Source: Mayamaea pseudoterrestris (Eukaryota; Bacillariophyta; Bacillariophyceae; Sellaphorales; Sellaphoraceae). From it: a stretch of 64,000 bases of DNA. How positions within the stretch are numbered: position 1 is the first letter of the stretch; each line of letters starts with the position of its first letter. The stretch spans positions 62,001 to 126,000 of the forward strand of contig BROI01000028.1 in the NCBI GenBank assembly GCA_027923505.1. Direction: 5' to 3'. This document shows, piece by piece, positions 19,766 through 30,547 of the stretch. The position numbers and the translations under genes are program-made. The notes beneath the pieces are model-generated. The model did not search any database and was not told the origin of the DNA. It was given only the letters and a program-made list of their open reading frames with translations.

Positions 19766-22700
19766 ATGAAGTTTCTACTTTGCGCCCTCGTCGCCTTGTT
19801 CATACACGAGCATGATACAGCATCTGCCTTTGTCGTGCCGACAAGTAAAAGCTACTGCAGCATCAAATCTTTCTCGACGACTACACTTGGCGCAACTCAA
19901 GACGCCGCCAAGAAGCGCATCGTTGTCATTGGCAATGGCATGGTGGGTCAGCGATTCATGGTAAACATCATCAAGCTCGACAAGACCAACGATTGCCAGT
20001 TGTACACCTTTTGCGAGGAACCACGGGCCGCCTACAATCGCGTCAAACTCACCAGCTACTTTGACACCAAGGATCCATCCGCACTCAGCATGACCAGCGA
20101 CTTTCTCAGAGACGGCAAGACGACGTGGTACGAGGAAAACAATGTGGAACTCTTGATTGGCGAAAAGGCGGTCAAGGTTGATTCCGAACAGAAGGTGGTC
20201 GTTGGACAGTCTGGGAATGAGATCCCGTACGACGCCATTGTGTTTGCCACTGGATCGTACCCATTTGTTCCGCCCATTCCTGGTCGTCAGCGGCCCGGAG
20301 TGTTTGTCTACCGAACTATTGAAGATTTGGAAAATATGCTGGACTATGTCGAAAAACATAACGTCAAGAGTGCGGCAGTGATTGGAGGTGGATTGCTTGG
20401 TTTGGAAGCTGCCAAGGTAAGTTTCATGAGTGATTTTCATTGCGTGAATGCAAATTACTTATGCACACTTGGCTAAGCATGCCTCGTTACTTTATCTCGT
20501 AGGCCGCCAAGGACATGGGCCTAGAAAGTCACATTATCGAGTTTGCACCCATTCTCATGTGTCGGCAGATTGATCAGGGCGGGCACAATGCCCTCGTCGG
20601 CAAGATTGAAGAAATGGGACTCAAGGTTCACTGCGGCGCCAAAACGGAAGCGTTTGTTGGCGTTGACGGAAGCATTGACAATGAAAGCATGTCCCCAGTC
20701 TCCGCGCTTCGGTTTAGTAACGAAGGCTGGGATGATTTACCAGTACAAATGGTCATTGTTTCGGCTGGCATCAAGCCACGAGACGAGCTGGCCAAAGATT
20801 CTGGAGTGGCCCTGGGTGAACGCGGCGGAATTGTCGTGGACGAGCAGATGCGTACCAGCGAAAGTGGTGTCTACGCCATTGGCGAATGCGCTCTTTACAA
20901 CAATTTTATATACGGACTCATTGCTCCGGGATACGTCATGGCGGATGTTGCGGCAAAATGCGTGGCACAGGATCTTGGCGTATTGCCAGTCGATGCGCCC
21001 GAATCGCTTCCTGCCTTTACTGGTGCAGACATGAGCACCAAGCTCAAGCTTCTTGGCTGCGATGTGGCGTCCTTTGGCGTCAATCAGCCAGGTCCGGAGG
21101 ATACTGATGTGTCAGAGCTAGCCTGGAATGATCCGGTGCAAGGAGTTTATCGCAAATTAATTTTCAATAAGGCGGGCGACAGACTCCGTGGTGGAATATT
21201 AGTAGGCGACGCCGCAGACTACGATGTTCTTCATAAGCTTACCACACAAGCAGTCCAAGAGCTTCCCGAAGGCGGTGCTGCTGCTCTCCTGCCTCCTCAA
21301 TCTGCACGCGGTGGCGGCGTTGTAGCTGATACTGGCATATCCGATGATCCAAACACTCAAGTCTGCTCCTGTAACGATGTTACTCGAGGAACCATTGCTG
21401 CCAAAATCCAAGAACTTGGCGTTGATGGAGCCACTCTGGCGGCCATAAAGAAGTGCACACGAGCTGGAACTGGTTGCGGTGGATGCGAGCCACAGGTAAA
21501 GGCTGTGCTTAAGCAAGAAATCGAAAAGCTTGGAGGCGCCGTCACGAACCACTTGTGTGAGCATTTTGCATACTCGCGCCCAGAACTCATGGCGCTTGTC
21601 AGGACAGCAGCCGATCCAGAGACAGTGAACTCGTTTGAAAAGATTCTTGCCAAGCATGGGTCTGGCGATGGCTGCGAAATTTGCAAACCGACCGTGGGCT
21701 CGATTCTCGCGTCCGTTTATAATGGAATTATTCTCGATGAAGGACGCGACGCGCTGCAGGACACCAATGACCGAGCACTGGCAAACATGCAACGAGGAGG
21801 ATCCTACTCGGTTGTGCCTCGCGTCCCTGGTGGCGAGCTTACGCCACGACAGCTCATTGTCCTTGGTCAGGTTGCCGAGAAGTATAACCTTTACACGAAG
21901 ATTACTGGAGGACAGCGCATCGACCTCTTTGGCGCTGCCAAGCATGAACTGCCAGACATATGGGAGGAACTTGGCACCGCCGGTTTCGAGTCAGGCCATG
22001 CGTACGGCAAGGCGCTTCGTACCGTCAAGTCATGTGTTGGCTCAACTTGGTGCCGTTATGGAGTCCAGGACTCAGTTTCATTCGCCATTGAGGTCGAGAA
22101 CCGATACAAGGGCATTCGATCCCCACACAAGCTCAAGGGTGGTGTCTCTGGTTGCGTTCGCGAGTGTGCAGAAGCGCAAGGCAAAGATTTTGGCCTCATT
22201 GCCACGGAGAATGGTTACAATTTATACGTTGGCGGCAATGGAGCATCCAGTCCGGTACACGCGGAGCTTCTTGCTGCCGACATTGACACCGAGACGACTG
22301 TCAAGTACCTTGATCGCTATCTGATGTATTACATTCTAACCGCCGAACGTTTGGAACGAACTGCCGTGTGGCAAAAGAAGCTACCTGGAGGTAAGAACGG
22401 CGGCGGCCCAATTCAGCACTTGAAGGAGGTCATCATTGAAGACTCGCTCGGCATTTGCAGTGAGCTTGACGCTCGCATGCAGCACTTGGTCGACACGTAC
22501 CATGACGAATGGGTACGTTTTGCTTGCTTTTTGGCTGTTTTTGTCATTATTCGCACATTGTTCTCACCTGCTCATTTCTCCTCATTCATTAGGCTGAAGT
22601 CGTCAAGGACCCTGCCCGTCGGGCGCAATTCAAGCAGTTTGTAAATTCGGACGAAACGATTGACAAGGACGAAATGATTGAGTTCGTCGACATGCGCGGC

Positions 22701-23300
22701 CAGCTCCGACCCGCCGACTGGGCCAAGGATGGCGAAGCGCAAACAAACTGGCAGGCACCCAGCAATGACGTCTTCGCCATGTCAAGCAAGTCATGGATCG
22801 CTGTTGGTTCCGTTACCGACTTTGCACCAAACGTTGGCTCGCCCATTTTGTATGGCGACACGCAACTTGCCGTCTTTAACAATGCACAAAGAGATGAATG
22901 GTATTGCACGCAAAACATGTGTCCACATAAACAAGCTTTTGTCTTATCGCAAGGAATCATTGGAGATGCCAGTGGCGTCGCCAAGGTTGCCTGCCCACTG
23001 CACAAGAAGAGCTTTGCACTAGAAAGTGGCGAGGAGATTGGAGTTGACAGCGGAACCGGCCTCAATCTGATGACGTTTCCCGTCAAGATAGTCAATGACC
23101 AAGTCATGGTGGAACTTCCCGCAGTCCCAGAAGTTGACGCGATCCTTGGAACCCATGGGCTACGCGTCAAGGCAAGCAGCTGCGTGGATATTGCGGCGGA
23201 TGCTCTCAAGGTTCCACTGTCCGGTAGCAAGCGATCAAATAGCATCCGACAAGAGTCCATGGCGCTACGCGCGCAGACCAACACTACGTCAATGGAGTAA
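19766..23300 (+). CDS. NAD(P)H-nitrite reductase, fused NirB-NirD type, plastid-targeted
   Basis: Model: exons 19766-20416, 20503-22512, 22593-23300; both introns phase 0; 1122 residues. It reduces nitrite to ammonium with NAD(P)H. Order: signal peptide with 'TASAFVVP' (Ala-Phe plastid junction at residues 21/22); FAD fold 'VVIGNGMVGQRF' near 54; NAD(P)H fold 'AVIGGGLLGLEAA' near 204; a BFD-like [2Fe-2S] domain ('CSCNDVT...CTRAGTGCGGC', about 504-540) and a second C-x2-C segment ('CEICKP'); siroheme/[4Fe-4S] ligands 'CVGSTWC' and 'CVRECAEA' near 728 and 770; then a Rieske domain with intact 'CPHKQAF' (~996) and 'CPLHKKSF' (~1021). Bacterial NirD often lacks these ligands. Targeting to the plastid is inferred from the leader. 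Confidence 0.95.
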
Positions 23301-23460
23301 GCGTGATACGGAAGAAACAAGGCAGCATTTGGTTGCTGAAACAATTTTTTAGATAACATTTTTAGCATTTTGTTGAATTTTAATCATGGTCTGAACGACA
23401 GCAAGTGCTACATGAGCACCCATAACTTAAAAAACAGCCTTGTTAAGTTCACATGTTACG

Positions 23461-23967
23461 TTATCGTTGCTTGCCATGCACTGGAACATCGTTTGTCGTC
23501 GTGGCAAGGTAAAGGAGCGCCAGTGGAAACAAGAGGTACGGTAGATAGACGGAAAGAATCAGCATCCTTTCCATCAACGTTGCAACTGGGTTGGTCGCCA
23601 GTGTCGCCAAGATGGGAACCATGGTGGTTGCCGTATGGGACGAGTAGGCAATTGAAGCGTATCGAAAGGATTCTGGATAATTCACCAAATCCCTACGCCT
23701 CAAGTAGCTGCACGCGACTAGAAAATAGGGAACTTGAAACAAGAGCTCGCATAAAATCAAGGAGCGGAACCACAGTATTTCTTGAAACTTGGACATGAGC
23801 GGGTCGTTCAAAGTGCTTGCATACCACGACAACAGTCGCTGCAGTGAGTCTGGAACGAGCGACGACGAAAGGACTGCTTGCGCATCGATGACGAGGGATG
23901 CAACAATGTGACTCGCAAAGAAAACTAAAAAGCTGATTCTTGTAGTGCCTTGTAAAGCCTTCATCAT
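23461..23967 (-). CDS. TMEM97/sigma-2 receptor-like EXPERA membrane protein
   Basis: Single exon, 168 residues, close to the 176 of human TMEM97. Four membrane spans are visible. Likeness to TMEM97 is clear in 'FFASHIVASLVIDAQAVL', 'LLSWYASTLNDPLM', 'WFRSLILCELLFQVPYF', 'AYSSHTATTMVPIL' and 'LSVYLPYLLFPLALL'. EXPERA proteins lie in the ER or endolysosomal membrane and bind sterols (TMEM97, EBP, TM6SF2). A role in sterol handling is inferred. The ATG at 23967 is the first in frame. It is divergent from the YtoQ gene, with a 42-bp minisatellite between them. No C-terminal KKxK ER-retention signal is seen. Confidence 0.88.
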   Translation of the reverse strand: MMKALQGTTRISFLVFFASHIVASLVIDAQAVLSSSLVPDSLQRLLSWYASTLNDPLMSKFQEILWFRSLILCELLFQVPYFLVACSYLRRRDLVNYPESFRYASIAYSSHTATTMVPILATLATNPVATLMERMLILSVYLPYLLFPLALLYLATTTNDVPVHGKQR

Positions 23968-24045
23968 GGTTGACTGAAGTGTGACAGTGTTCAAACTTTA
24001 AACGTCGTGATCATGGTGGTGGAAATCAATCAACGATGCGGCGTC

Positions 24046-24348
24046 GTTTTCACTGGCACTCGTTTCGTACTATTGCCTTCTGATGCAGTTTTCACTGGCA
24101 CTCATTTCATACTATTGCCTCGTGACGCAGTTTTCACTGGCACTTGTTTCACAATACCATTCAGTGACGCAGTTTTCACTGGCACTCGTTTCACAATATT
24201 GCCTAATGACGCAGTTTTCACTGGCACTTGTTTTAGCGTATTGGAATGTGACGCAGTTTTCACTGGCACTCGTTTCATACTATTGCCTCGTGACGTAATT
24301 GACACTGGCACTCGTTTCATACTATTGCCTTTTGACGTTGTTTTCACT
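24046..24348. repeat. 42-bp tandem minisatellite (about 7 units)
   Basis: Seven units of 42 bp start at 24046, 24088, 24130, 24172, 24214, 24256 and 24298, each opening with a close variant of GTTTTCACTGGCACTCGTTT; a partial unit follows. The period is a multiple of three, so the frame stays open and would encode 14-residue repeats (VFTGTRF-ILLPRDA), but no start context or family supports a gene. It lies between the divergent TMEM97-like and YtoQ genes, within their promoter space. Confidence 0.9.
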
Positions 24349-24440
24349 TTTCCCAGCAGACGAATGTGGCGCTTGGCGCCGCTTCACGGACTCACCAATT
24401 GACTATCATCTCATCATATCATTATTATCCTTTGAGTACC

Positions 24441-25158
24441 ATGACTGTTTCCGTTGCTTCTAAAACTAGCAAGCCTTTTCTATTCAAGTCAAGTCGAGCG
24501 CTCTCTGGCGTGTCGGGGAAAATTTGGAATGTTTATCTATCTGGTGAGTCGAAAGAAGGTCTTTCTTGCTGCTTGTTGCAGGCCAGCGCTTGCCGAATTA
24601 CAACAGGATGATAAGGAAACATTCACCATTTCATTTGTTAAATCATTCTTCTCTTTGTATCCAGGCGAAATCCATTCCGACTGGCGCGAAGTTATCTCCA
24701 AGGGCATCCAAGAACGCGATCTTCCAGTCATCCTCACATCACCCAACACGTCACACGAAGACAGCGACGACTGCGCAGCCATTATACAAGGCATGCAGCA
24801 GGAGCGACCAAACTGGGATCAGCAGTCAGCGTTAATGAATCAAATTCGCACCAAGACGCTGCTGCAGAATGCCGATGTTGTGGTAGTACGCTTTGGCGAA
24901 AAGTATCGACAATGGAATGCAGCATTTGATGCTGGATATGCGAGTGCAATGGGCAAGCCATTAATTACATTGCATCCGCCAGCACTTAGTCACATGCTCA
25001 AGGAAGTGAATGCATCAGCGAATGTAGTGTGTGAGGGACCTGAACAAGTTGTTCAAACACTCGCATATGTGATTTGTGGTGAGCTGCCACCGCCAAAAGA
25101 TGGCGAAAAGTTTGTTCCAATTGCGGATCGACTCGGAAAGGGCAATCCAAATCCATAG
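24441..25158 (+). CDS. YtoQ family protein
   Basis: Model: exon 1 24441-24543, exon 2 24665-25158, phase-1 intron of 121 nt; 198 residues. The splice gives 'KIWNVYLSGEIHSDWRE', the canonical N-terminal motif of YtoQ proteins. Downstream 'LTSPNTSHEDSDDC', 'NQIRTKTLLQNADVVVVRFGEKYRQWNAAFDAGYA' and 'GKPLITLHPPALSHMLKEV' complete the family pattern, related to nucleoside 2-deoxyribosyltransferase-like folds. The family is mostly bacterial, so the gene may have been acquired by transfer, but it now carries an intron. The first ~30 residues (Ser/Lys-rich) precede the usual bacterial start and could be a targeting peptide. Molecular function unknown. Confidence 0.9.
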
Positions 25159-25317
25159 ACATGAGCGCAGTAATGTAAAACAATGCTTAAAGTATGTATA
25201 TTACCTTTTACTCAGGAACGGCATGTCGATACAAACAAGAGAAATCAACATCAAATAACCTCCATCCATCCAAGTTCTTCATCATCAACGGCAGCGTCTC
25301 CTGCATCAGAATTTTGC

Positions 25318-25732
25318 TCATTTACTCGCAAAGAGTGCTTGAAAATCATGCCAAGCCATTAAAAAGTAGTCCATGCCAATCCAGTTGAATGCCTCAAGCT
25401 CCACCTTATACCCATCTTCCACTTCCATTTCGGCAACGCATTGATCGTCATTGCCAAAGTTTGTCCAACAATGATCCTCTCGTGCCAATATAGACTCAAC
25501 TATCTTCCGATCCTTGTCCATCATTTCCATGAGACTTTGGCTTGGGAAGCTCCTTCTTGTCTGTGGCAATATGTGTTAACTTGCGATGGTCATAACCCAA
25601 CCCATTGAATGGGCAGGCACTCCATACTGAGACCCTCCATTGACGCATAGCTGCGCATTGTTGCCATACATGAAGAGATGCAATATCAGTATTCCATATG
25701 GATCGCAGTCAGCCATGCCCCATACTGGCAAG
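25318..25732 (-). pseudogene. Decayed C-terminal end of a Spo11/topoisomerase VI subunit A-like gene
   Basis: Read on the minus strand, 25732-25600 gives 'YGMADCDPYGILILHLFMYG', strongly like the Toprim core of Spo11/TopoVI-A (LVDCDPYGIxIL...YxxGS), where the DxD binds Mg2+. After a stop in this frame, the downstream part 25569-25318 gives 'DRKIVESILAREDHC' and 'KVELEAFNWIGMDYFL', which fits the end of the family (KAEIEAL...YL). The two parts are not in one frame, and only a 20-bp gap with GT-AG ends lies between them, too small for an intron. The sequence upstream, which should hold the catalytic tyrosine domain, is replaced by the satellite array. I read it as a truncated relic; a functional copy may be elsewhere. 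Confidence 0.6.
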
Positions 25733-25834
25733 TCAAGTTCGTTGGAAGGGATCTAGACACACACTCACATTGGCAAGTCGGAAAAGCCCTTGCCACAGAC
25801 CAATATAATTATCAAAAAATGACCCATTGCAGTC

Positions 25835-26977
25835 TGATGAGACACCCACCAGGCATACCATCTTGTAGTGCAGCTTGAAAAATGATGTTGGCACCATGTT
25901 GAGTGTAAACATGGCTTGCTGTGGGGGTGATAGAATGTCACGGCATCTGCGTGCTGAGACTGGTGACAAGTTGTCACCAATCACATTGCTGTCCCCTGAG
26001 ACACCAGCCAGGCATACCATCTTGTAGCGCAGCCTGAATAAAGATGTTGGCACCATTCTGGTGCAATTTGGGTATATACATGGCCTGCTGTAAGGACGTT
26101 TGAATGTCACGGCATCTGCGGGCTCAGACTGGTGACAAGTTGTCACCAATAACATTGCCATCCCCTGAGACACCAGCCAGGACTACCATCTTGTAGTGCA
26201 GCCTGACTAAGGATGTTGGCACCATTCTGGTGTTTTTTGGGCACCTACAGGGCTTGCTGTAGGGGCATTTGAATGTCACGGCATCTGCGGGCTGAGACTG
26301 GTGACAAGTTGTCACCAAATACTTTGCCATCCCCTGAGACACCAGCCAGGACTACCATCTTGTAGCGCAGCCTGAATAATGATGTTGACACCATTCTAGT
26401 GTCATTTGGGTGTATACATGGCCTGCTGTAGGGGCGTTTGAATGTCACGGCATCTGCGGGCTGAGACTGGTGACAAGTTTTCACCAATATCATTGCTGTC
26501 CCTTGAGACACTAGCCAGGCATACCATCTTGTAGCGCAGCCTGAATAATGATGTTGGCACCATTCTGGTGTCATTTGGGTGTATACATGGCCTGCTGAAG
26601 GGGCGTTTGAATGTCACGGCATCTGCAGGCTGAGACTGGTGACAAGTTCTCACCAAATACATTGCCATCCCCTGAGACACCAGCCAAGCCTACCATCTTG
26701 CAGTGCAGCCTGAATAATGATGTTGGCAGTAACTTGGGATGCATATGTGGCTTGCTGTAGGGGCTTTGCATGTCAAGGCATCTGTGGGCTGAGATTGGTG
26801 AGAACTTTTCACCAGTCACATTGACGTCCCCTAAGACACCAGCTAAGCATACCATTTTATAGCGCAGCCTGGATAATGATGCTGGCAGTATTCTGTTGTA
26901 ATTTGGGTGTATACATGGCCTGCGGTAGAGGCGCTTGAATGTTATGGCTTCTGCGGGATGAGACTGATGACAAGCGC
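25835..26977. repeat. 169-bp satellite, array 1 (about 6.8 divergent units)
   Basis: Tandem units of about 169 bp, recognisable by 'GATGTTGGCACCATTCTGG', 'TGTCACGGCATCTGC' and the dyad TGGTGACAAGTTGTCACCA. Units differ more from each other here than in the large array at 54.6-64 kb, and decay toward the right end, where the dyad is mutated. Same orientation as the large array. Its left edge touches the truncated Spo11-like gene end. Confidence 0.95.
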
Positions 26978-27584
26978 AATGGACCACCACTTAGTAAATC
27001 ATTGAGTTATTATTATTACTTGCTCGCAATTCAAATGTGCCCATTGGATACCGGTGCGCAGTACGACACAAATGTTTTAAAAGCAAAACGGACTTTGATG
27101 TCCGCTATCATTACAAAACTCGGTAAGACCTATAGTTGTGCCTTAATCTACTCCAATCAGTCTCTTGGTCTGCTTGCTAAGTTCTACACGCACAGGTACC
27201 GGTAGGCGAATACCGGTAGTTACTGCGATTATTCGAAAACTCGAACCAATTCGGTCTGACTCATGTTAGATTGGTCCCTTCCCCCTGCTGCTAGGTGAAA
27301 ATTCACGTTTTCGTTGCAAGGTCTACATTCTACCATGTAAGACGTACCGGTACTCATTCAAGGAAGGACATGACCGGCGCTACTACACACTAAGGAGCAT
27401 TAATGCATGCTAGCTAATCAACAAGCACGCTTATAAGCATATAAAAAACATATTAGGCAGCTCAAGGGGCATGCCATTTTATTGTGCCTACCTTAAAAAT
27501 GCATGAAATTGGTTCATGTCCTCGTCACCAAGCTTGTCATCCTCTGAGGCTCCCGCTCTGTCTTTAGCAATTGACTAAGCGGCT
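26978..27584. other. Intergenic stretch with three TACCGGTA palindromes
   Basis: No gene supported. TACCGGTA occurs at 27197-27204, 27211-27218 and 27345-27352. The stretch is AT-rich at 27400-27490. Confidence 0.5.
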
Positions 27585-28815
27585 TGCCATCAAGTGAGCC
27601 ATTGCCAAGTTCAGTGTGTCACCTACCTCAAGTCTCTTCCCCAGTGCAGCACCAAGCTTGTCACCCTCTGTGGCTACCAGTCTTCCCAGCACTTGCCCCA
27701 ACAGCCTACCATCAAGCAAAGTGTGCCGTCAAGTGACCCAAGCCCAAAGCCTTGTGCACCACCTAGCGCAGGACCCAGTCTCCTTCCCAGTGCAGTACAA
27801 AGTTTTCCCTCTCTTTAACTCACAGTTTGTCTCCAAGCAGTTGCCAAGTGTGCCATCAAGTCACCCAGGTGCCAAGCCCAGTGCATCACCTAGCTCAGGA
27901 CCCAGTCTCCTTCCCAGAGCAGTACTCAACTTGTCCCCCTCTGTAACTCACAGTTTGTCACTAAGCAGTCACCCCTTGCTATCAAGCAGGCCTTCAAGTG
28001 AGAGCCTAAAGCCTTGTGCGCCACCTAGCGCAGGACCTAGTCGCCCTCCCAGTGCAGCACCAAGTTTGTTCCCCCTCTGTGGCTCCCAGTTTGTCTCCAA
28101 GAGTCACCAAGTGTGCCATCAAGTGACCCAAATGCCAAACCCAGTGCATCACCTAGCGCAGGACCCAATCTCCTTCCAGTGCAGCATCAAGCTTGTCCCA
28201 CACACTCACAGTTTGTCTCCAAGCACTCAACCCAGCAGCTTGCCATCAAGTGTGCCGTTATGTGATCCAAGCGCCAAGCCCAGTAGGTCACCTAGCGCAG
28301 GACCCAGTCTCCTTCTAAGTGCAGTACCAAACGTGTCCCCCACAGGACCCAGTCTTCCTTAATGCAGCATCAAGCTTGTCCTCCTCTGGTGTGTCTCCAA
28401 GCACTCAACCCAATAGCTTGCCATCAAGTGTGCCATCATGTGATATAAGCGCCAAACACCAAGCCCAGTGCATCACCTAGCGCAGGACCCAGTCACCCTT
28501 GATGTAGCATCAAGCTTGTCCTCCTCTGGTTTGTCTCCAAGCACTCAAACCAGGACCTTGCCATAAAGTGTGCCATCATGTGATCCAAGCACCAAGCCCA
28601 GTGTCTCACCTGGTGCAGGACCCAGTTTCCCTTGTGTGCACCATCAAGCTTGTCCCCCTCCGGTTTGTCTCCAAGCACTCAACCCAGCTGCTTGCCATCA
28701 AGTTTGCTGCCTAGTGACTTAAGTGCCAAGCCCAATGAGTCACCTAGCGCAGGACTTCCACTCTCCTTCCCAGTTCAGCACCAAACATGTCACCCTCTGT
28801 GGCTCGCAGTTTGTC
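27585..28815 (+). repeat. Decayed Pro/Ser-rich coding repeat (about 130-bp period)
   Basis: About nine imperfect units with a period near 130 bp, each with variants of 'CACCAAGCTTGTCACCCTCTG', 'TTTGTCTCCAAGCA' and 'TCACCTAGCGCAGGACCCAG'. Translated on the plus strand, pieces read like PSAAPSLSPS, LPSSVPSSDPSAKPS and SPSAGPSLLPSA, as in the PS/PT-rich low-complexity stretches of diatom cell-surface proteins. The repeat switches frame many times and has stops, so no single protein spans it. Likely the relic of a repeat-rich secreted-protein gene; no flanking domain was found to name it. Confidence 0.7.
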
Positions 28816-29095
28816 TCCAGGCACTTATTATTATGCAGTCAGTTGGAGCAAGCCACCAGGATTTGTTTATTCTACCAAATAAAATACCATGCTTGCCTTG
28901 CCACTCATACTGCATGCGCACATGGAAGTGCCGCGCAGTCCGGTCAGACCCCGGTCCCGCGGTGCAATTGTTAGTCACAGTACGACAGGATGTCGACGAG
29001 ACTTATTTTGTGATTTTTAACAACCGCAACCACAGCCATTTCTGTCAGTTTCTGGCACACCACTCGTTGTGTGTACAACAACAGCAAATGGCGAT

Positions 29096-29590
29096 ATGGT
29101 GCAGGAATACTACCATGAATATTGCGAAATATTAAAGGAACTGCGACTTGATCCACTCCAAAGTCAAAGACTTGTTCCAGAGGCCGAGTCGTTGCTACAG
29201 CAAATGACGTTGGAAATACGAGGCCTGTCCGACAATGATGAGCGAGTGGAATGGCTGGAACGCATTCAACTATATAAGAATCAACTGAGACTATTGCAGC
29301 AGGAACCTGAACGAGCTTCATTGATGCAGTCTTCTGCAAGTTCTCATGTTGCGCATTCGTCGAACATCTCGACTGAATCACTGCTCGCTCGGCAGTCAAA
29401 CGTTTTGGAGCAAGCTCGTCGATCCTTGGCAGAGACGGAAGAAATTGCGGGAGGAATTACTGAAAATCTACAATCACAAAGACGAACCATGGAATCCTCT
29501 CAAAACAAGGTTTCGGCACTTCAAGGCTTGACGGACAAGGCGCATTCAATATTAGACAATCTAAACAAGCCTTGGTGGAAGAAGCTCTAA
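29096..29590 (+). CDS. Vti1-like Qb-SNARE lacking a transmembrane anchor
   Basis: Single exon, 164 residues. The N-terminal half resembles the Vti1 three-helix domain ('EYYHEYCEILKELRL', 'EAESLLQQMTLEIRGL', 'RIQLYKNQLRLLQQE'). The second half is a SNARE coiled coil ('LARQSNVLEQARRSLAETEE', 'ITENLQSQRRTMESSQNKV', 'ALTDKAHSILDNLNK'-like heptads). Vti1 proteins drive fusion at Golgi, endosome and vacuole. The protein stops at 'NKPWWKKL' where a membrane span should follow. The next gene ends only 30 bp downstream on the other strand, leaving no room for an anchor exon. Start at 29096 is the first ATG in frame; a GTG at 29069 is also in frame. Confidence 0.7.
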   Translation: MVQEYYHEYCEILKELRLDPLQSQRLVPEAESLLQQMTLEIRGLSDNDERVEWLERIQLYKNQLRLLQQEPERASLMQSSASSHVAHSSNISTESLLARQSNVLEQARRSLAETEEIAGGITENLQSQRRTMESSQNKVSALQGLTDKAHSILDNLNKPWWKKL

Positions 29591-29620
29591 TATATCTCGT
29601 ATGCATTCTATACAATTTGT

Positions 29621-30508
29621 TTAGTAATCGTCAACTCTTCGCCTTGAATTCTTCACCTCGCTCCGCCGTCGCTTGAATTCCTTGCGCTGCTCCTTTGTCT
29701 TTGGCGAAATACCTTGCTTCATGTTGCGCTCCTTTGGTCGAACCGACGCTTGCTGTACAAAGTCTTGCAGCTTTTGCATGGCAGTCTTTCGATTCGCCAC
29801 TTGCGTGCGATGCTCCTGCACGGCGAGCCGAAAGTAACCAAGCTGGTTGATGCGACTGGCCTGCTGTTTTTCAAAGCGTTCGCGCACTTCCAGTGGCATC
29901 CATGTTGCCGCACTGACTTGAAAGCCGATTTCAACCTGTGTATTCACCTTGTTGACGTTTTGACCGCCCGAGCCACTGCTTTTGGAAAATGTCATGTCGA
30001 TGCGATCTGGCGGAACAGTAATGGGGCTTATTGTTGAAGAAGTGAATGGTCGGTATGATGGTGGTGTTGTGGATCGAGTCCTATTGTAGAGAGATACTGA
30101 TGGTCGAGTACCATTCTTGTCGGATGACAATGACGGCCGAATAGAATTATTCGAAAGAGGACTGCTGCCAAGGTACCTTCGTGTTGTTGCAGAAGGTTGG
30201 AATACTAGTAATGATCGAGGCAGAATGAATGACGAAATGGAGTGACATGTTCTTGTACATTTTGAGCTAATAAATGCAAGCATTCTAGCTTCCACGGCAT
30301 AAGCAGCAGATGTGAACAAGACGATAGCTGCTAATAGTCGTCCGTGTTGAATTCTGGAACCAAGCCGCTGCAGGTGGATGCCCATGGTGACGAGAAAGGC
30401 GATGAGGTGAACGCTTTTGGTCGTCGAATTGTTCATGCGGGACTGAAATGAATGAATGAGTCGGTCACGAACCTTGGCCACGTCATCATCGCGGCGCGCC
30501 GCCGACAT
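29621..30508 (-). CDS. ArfB/ICT1-like peptidyl-tRNA hydrolase (RF-1 domain, organellar)
   Basis: Single exon, 295 residues. The C-terminal half is the RF-1-like domain with the catalytic GGQ in 'SKSSGSGGQNVNKVNTQVEIGF', then 'PLEVRERFEKQQASRINQLGYF' and a basic tail ('KEFKRRRSEVKNSRRRVDDY'). Such codon-independent hydrolases (bacterial ArfB, mitochondrial ICT1/MRPL58) release peptides from stalled ribosomes; the basic tail enters the mRNA channel. The N-terminal ~160 residues are Ser/Arg/Thr-rich with one hydrophobic stretch, consistent with targeting to mitochondrion or plastid. ATG at 30508 is the first. The start lies only 39 bp from the divergent MsrA start, and the stop 30 bp from the convergent SNARE stop. 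Confidence 0.88.
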   Translation of the reverse strand: MSAARRDDDVAKVRDRLIHSFQSRMNNSTTKSVHLIAFLVTMGIHLQRLGSRIQHGRLLAAIVLFTSAAYAVEARMLAFISSKCTRTCHSISSFILPRSLLVFQPSATTRRYLGSSPLSNNSIRPSLSSDKNGTRPSVSLYNRTRSTTPPSYRPFTSSTISPITVPPDRIDMTFSKSSGSGGQNVNKVNTQVEIGFQVSAATWMPLEVRERFEKQQASRINQLGYFRLAVQEHRTQVANRKTAMQKLQDFVQQASVRPKERNMKQGISPKTKEQRKEFKRRRSEVKNSRRRVDDY

Positions 30509-30547
30509 GCTCACAAAATCGCTTCACAAAGCTATCAAGCATAACAT

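Noticed and set aside
24007-24402. Open frame of 131 codons over the 42-bp minisatellite
   Set aside because: Open only because the period is a multiple of three; all residues come from the repeat and no family or splice context supports it.
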